From Deltaproteobacteria bacterium (GTDB lineage Bacteria; SAR324; JACQKK01): DNA of 6,862 nt. The notes below the pieces were generated by a model. The model ran no database searches and was not told the DNA's origin. It worked only from the letters and a program-made list of their open reading frames with translations. Shown one piece after another: positions 4,773 through 6,862 of the stretch. Numbering within the stretch: position 1 is the stretch's first letter; each line of letters opens with the position of its first letter. The position numbers and the translations under genes are program-made. The stretch is taken from assembly GCA_029858165.1 (NCBI GenBank), contig JAOUFO010000096.1, positions 1 through 6,862 on the forward strand. The letters are read 5' to 3'.

Positions 4773-5732
4773 ATGAGCAGATACAAAGAAATAGACTTGT
4801 CCGGAGTGCGGCGCATCTCCTTTGAAACCCGCACCACCAAGGTGGATGCCACCATGTTCGGGCGGCCGGACCTGGATTCCGATGACTTTGGGTTTTTTTT
4901 TGACGGCCTGCCGGATATCCTGGCGGCCAGGGATTTAAAAACCCTGGCGGTCCAGACCGCGGCGGCCATTCGGAATCAAAAACCGATCGTCCTCATGATG
5001 GGCGCCCACCTGATCAAATGCGGAGTCTCCCCCCTGTTGTGCCAGTTGATGCGGCGGGGGGTGGTTTCCACCCTGGTCACCAACGGGGCGGGGTTGATTC
5101 ATGATTTTGAGGTGGCTCTGTTCGGCAGAACATCCGAGGATGTGGCGGCCAGCCTGGAAACCGGCCTGTTCGGCTTTGTGGAGGAAACCGGCATCTGGCT
5201 GAACGAAGCCATGGTGGAAGGGGCGGCCCAGGGGTGGGGCATGGGAGAAGCCGCCGCCCGCAAACTGCAAACCCTGCCGGTCAAACATCCTGATAAATCC
5301 CTGCTGCTGACCGCTTTTGAATGCGGGGTTCCTCTCACGGTTCACAGTGCCATCGGCACCGAAACCATCCACCAGCACCCGGAAACCGATGGGGCGGCCA
5401 TCGGGGAAACCACTTACCGGGATTTTAAAATCCTTTGCGAGCAGCTTACCCGGCTGGAAGGGGGGATGGTCTTTTTGTATGGTTCTGCCGTGATTCTGCC
5501 GGAAGTGTTCTTAAAGGCCCTGACCGTGGTGCGCAACCTGGGCCACACCGTCAAACAGTTTACCGCCGTCAATTTTGACATGATCCGCCATTACCGCCCC
5601 CAGGAAAACGTGGTAAGCCGCCCCACCCGCACCGGGGGGCACGGCTTTACCATCGTGGGTCACCATGAACTGTTGATCCCGTTGTTCTGGCAGGGGGTAT
5701 ACCATGAATTGCGCAAAGCAAAATCGGGCTGA
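4773..5732 (+). CDS. Deoxyhypusine synthase-fold protein of unknown substrate
   Basis: 319 residues, matching the size of the deoxyhypusine synthase (DHS)/homospermidine synthase superfamily, an NAD-binding Rossmann-like fold. Recognisable segments are GAHLIKCGVSP (77-87), TNGAGLIHDFEVALFGRTSE followed by DV (103-124), and HSAIGTETIHQHPETDG (191-207). GSAVILPEVFLKAL (237-250) and the C-terminal RPTRTGGHGFTIVGHHELL (283-301) complete the set. True DHS transfers an aminobutyl group from spermidine to eIF5A, which bacteria lack; some bacterial relatives act on polyamines instead. In the C-terminal part, where DHS has its WGK catalytic lysine, this protein shows GGHGF and no lysine, so a different reaction or a binding role is likely. 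GGA (4762-4764) lies 8 nt before the ATG. It is 169 nt downstream of trpS and convergent with the UDP-glucuronate decarboxylase gene; neither neighbour explains its job. Confidence 0.75.
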   Translation: MSRYKEIDLSGVRRISFETRTTKVDATMFGRPDLDSDDFGFFFDGLPDILAARDLKTLAVQTAAAIRNQKPIVLMMGAHLIKCGVSPLLCQLMRRGVVSTLVTNGAGLIHDFEVALFGRTSEDVAASLETGLFGFVEETGIWLNEAMVEGAAQGWGMGEAAARKLQTLPVKHPDKSLLLTAFECGVPLTVHSAIGTETIHQHPETDGAAIGETTYRDFKILCEQLTRLEGGMVFLYGSAVILPEVFLKALTVVRNLGHTVKQFTAVNFDMIRHYRPQENVVSRPTRTGGHGFTIVGHHELLIPLFWQGVYHELRKAKSG

Positions 5733-5733
5733 C

Positions 5734-5764
5734 CTTCTTTATCTGGATTCAGACAGAAGTTTTT
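5734..5764 (+). terminator. Candidate intrinsic terminator of the deoxyhypusine synthase-like gene
   Basis: CTTCT (5734-5738) pairs with AGAAG (5755-5759), and inside it TCTG (5742-5745) pairs with CAGA (5750-5753) around a GATT loop. TTTTT (5760-5764) follows directly. It begins 2 nt after the gene's stop and overlaps the last codons of the convergent gene. The stem is only moderately stable because of the TTA/C internal loop, but the position and T-run fit. Confidence 0.5.
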
Positions 5765-6680
5765 CAAAAAAGGCGATGGTGCGCCCGATACCATCCCGCA
5801 CGGGGGTGGTGGGCTGCCAGCCCAGTTTTTCCTTGGCCAGCGAAATATCCGGATCCCGCTGCAACGGGTCATCCTGCCGGGCGGGCAGGTGGGTGATTTT
5901 GGATTTGGACCCGGTGAGTTCCAACACCATCCGGGCCAGGTCCATCACCGTCATTTCGCCGGGTCGGCCCAGGTTGACCGGCCCGATGAAGTTTTCGCTG
6001 TTCATCATGCGGACAATCCCCTCCACCAAATCATCCACATAGCAAAAGGCCCGGGTCTGGCTGCCGTCGCTGTACACGGTAAGCGGCTCGTTTTTCAGGG
6101 CGGCCACAATAAAGTTGCTGACCACCCGGCCGTCATCAGCCAGCATCCGCGGGCCGTATGTATTGAAAATGCGGATGATTTTGATGTCCACCCCGTTTTG
6201 CCGGTGATAATCCATCATCAGGGTTTCGGCCACCCGCTTGCCTTCGTCATAACAGCTGCGGGGTCCGATGGGATTGACGTGACCCACATACCCTTCGGTC
6301 TGGGGGTGAACCTGGGGGTCCCCGTACACCTCGGAGGTGGAGGCCTGAAGAATGCGGGCTCCCACCCGCTTGGCCAGACCCAGCATGTTCAGGGCGCCCA
6401 TCACGTTGGTTTTAACGGTTTTTACCGGGTTGTGCTGGTAATGGACCGGGGAGGCAGGACAGGCCATGTTGTAAATCTGGTCCACCTCCAAAAGAATCGG
6501 TTCCACCACATCGTGGCGGATCAGATCAAACCGGGGGTTATCCCGCAAATGGTTGATGTTGGTTTTGCGCCCGGTAAAAAAGTTATCCAGGCAAATCACT
6601 TCGTTGCCTTCCGCCAGCAGCCTTTCGCACAGAAAAGAGCCGATAAAGCCGGCGCCGCCGGTAATCAAAATTTTTTTCAT
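5739..6680 (-). CDS. UDP-glucuronate decarboxylase (UDP-xylose synthase), extended SDR family
   Basis: Converts UDP-glucuronate to UDP-xylose with loss of CO2 through a UDP-4-keto intermediate and bound NAD; it supplies nucleotide sugar for surface polysaccharide or glycan synthesis in the cytoplasm. 313 residues, the usual bacterial length. The N-terminal NAD motif is GGAGFIG (8-14), with D32 at the end of the second strand (CLDNFFTGR). Then come CPASPVHYQHNPVKTVKTN (74-92), which is diagnostic of UXS rather than epimerases, and TSEVYGDP (115-122). The active-site Y144-x3-K148 lies in RSCYDEGKRVAET (141-153), followed by RIFNTYGPRM (170-179) and GSQTRAFCYVDDLVEG (206-221). The start is fixed by the Rossmann strand MKKILITGG; the ribosome site is poor. 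The gene is read alone in this window, converging on the gene to its left with 6 nt between stops. Other polysaccharide genes may lie beyond the right edge. Confidence 0.95.
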   Translation of the reverse strand: MKKILITGGAGFIGSFLCERLLAEGNEVICLDNFFTGRKTNINHLRDNPRFDLIRHDVVEPILLEVDQIYNMACPASPVHYQHNPVKTVKTNVMGALNMLGLAKRVGARILQASTSEVYGDPQVHPQTEGYVGHVNPIGPRSCYDEGKRVAETLMMDYHRQNGVDIKIIRIFNTYGPRMLADDGRVVSNFIVAALKNEPLTVYSDGSQTRAFCYVDDLVEGIVRMMNSENFIGPVNLGRPGEMTVMDLARMVLELTGSKSKITHLPARQDDPLQRDPDISLAKEKLGWQPTTPVRDGIGRTIAFFEKLLSESR

Positions 6681-6862
6681 GGAGGATTCAAACCTGAAGG
6701 ATGGATTGCACCGTCATACCAGAACGGGAAGTGGAAAAAAATTCAGCCTGTTTCGGCCAATCTTAAAGGACACCATACCCAAAAGAGGGACAACCAGCCA
6801 GCCAAAAAAGAAAGGCCCAAAAGAAGTGCAACCAGCCCGGCTAAAGGCGGCCTTTAGGCCGC
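6681..6862. other. Non-coding upstream region of the UDP-glucuronate decarboxylase gene, ending in a perfect hairpin
   Basis: No credible gene was found on either strand and no convincing promoter for the minus-strand gene. At the edge, CTAAAGG (6841-6847) pairs with CCTTTAG (6851-6857), and overlapping it GCGGCC (6847-6852) pairs with GGCCGC (6857-6862). These are two exclusive hairpins in 22 nt. They may be the terminator of a gene outside the window; the sequence stops before this can be judged. Confidence 0.5.

Noticed and set aside
5889..6857. 322-codon open frame on the plus strand opposite the UDP-glucuronate decarboxylase gene
   Set aside because: It is a mirror frame of a gene with unmistakable SDR motifs; its translation is His/Gly/Val-rich with no recognisable domain, as expected for an antisense frame of GC-rich coding DNA.

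Overview
The window is a stretch of ordinary-looking, GC-rich bacterial chromosome interrupted by one AT-richer insertion. Gene content points to an anaerobic, fatty-acid-using proteobacterium. The genes that suggest this are an FATP/VLACS-type acyl-CoA synthetase facing a FadH-like oxidoreductase tail, a deoxyhypusine-synthase-fold protein and a UDP-xylose synthase. I infer Desulfobacterota (Desulfobacteraceae/Desulfosarcina-like), from recollection of family distributions and composition only; no marker in the window proves it.

Layout: (1) Positions 1-138 are the last 45 codons of a plus-strand FadH-like (2,4-dienoyl-CoA reductase/NADH:flavin oxidoreductase) gene. (2) It converges on a complete minus-strand acyl-CoA synthetase gene (245-2014), with a 9-bp perfect hairpin between the two stops. 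(3) A minus-strand tRNA-Pro(GGG) lies at 2284-2360, with its own good sigma-70-type promoter and an intrinsic terminator. (4) A plus-strand DUF3800 gene (about 2543-3328) is visibly lower in GC than its neighbours. It sits between two perfect 52-bp direct repeats (2432-2483 and 3446-3497), and each repeat carries a TTGACA promoter-like element. (5) trpS (3563-4603, plus), tryptophanyl-tRNA synthetase, lies directly downstream of the second repeat. (6) A deoxyhypusine-synthase-like gene follows (4773-5732, plus). (7) It converges, with only 6 nt between stops, on a minus-strand UDP-glucuronate decarboxylase gene (5739-6680). (8) Positions 6681-6862 are the non-coding upstream region of that gene and end in a perfect hairpin at the window edge.

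How the parts fit: the first two genes suggest fatty-acid activation and oxidation. tRNA-Pro and trpS are translation genes that were probably once divergent neighbours. UDP-xylose synthesis feeds surface polysaccharide. The most interesting structure is the 2432-3497 module. The simplest reading is that the DUF3800 gene was inserted into the trpS promoter region so that the 52-bp promoter segment was duplicated, leaving one copy in front of the newcomer and one in front of the essential trpS gene. No integrase or transposase is present, so the mechanism is open. The second point of interest is the deoxyhypusine-synthase-like protein, which keeps the NAD-fold motifs but appears to lack the catalytic lysine of true deoxyhypusine synthases.
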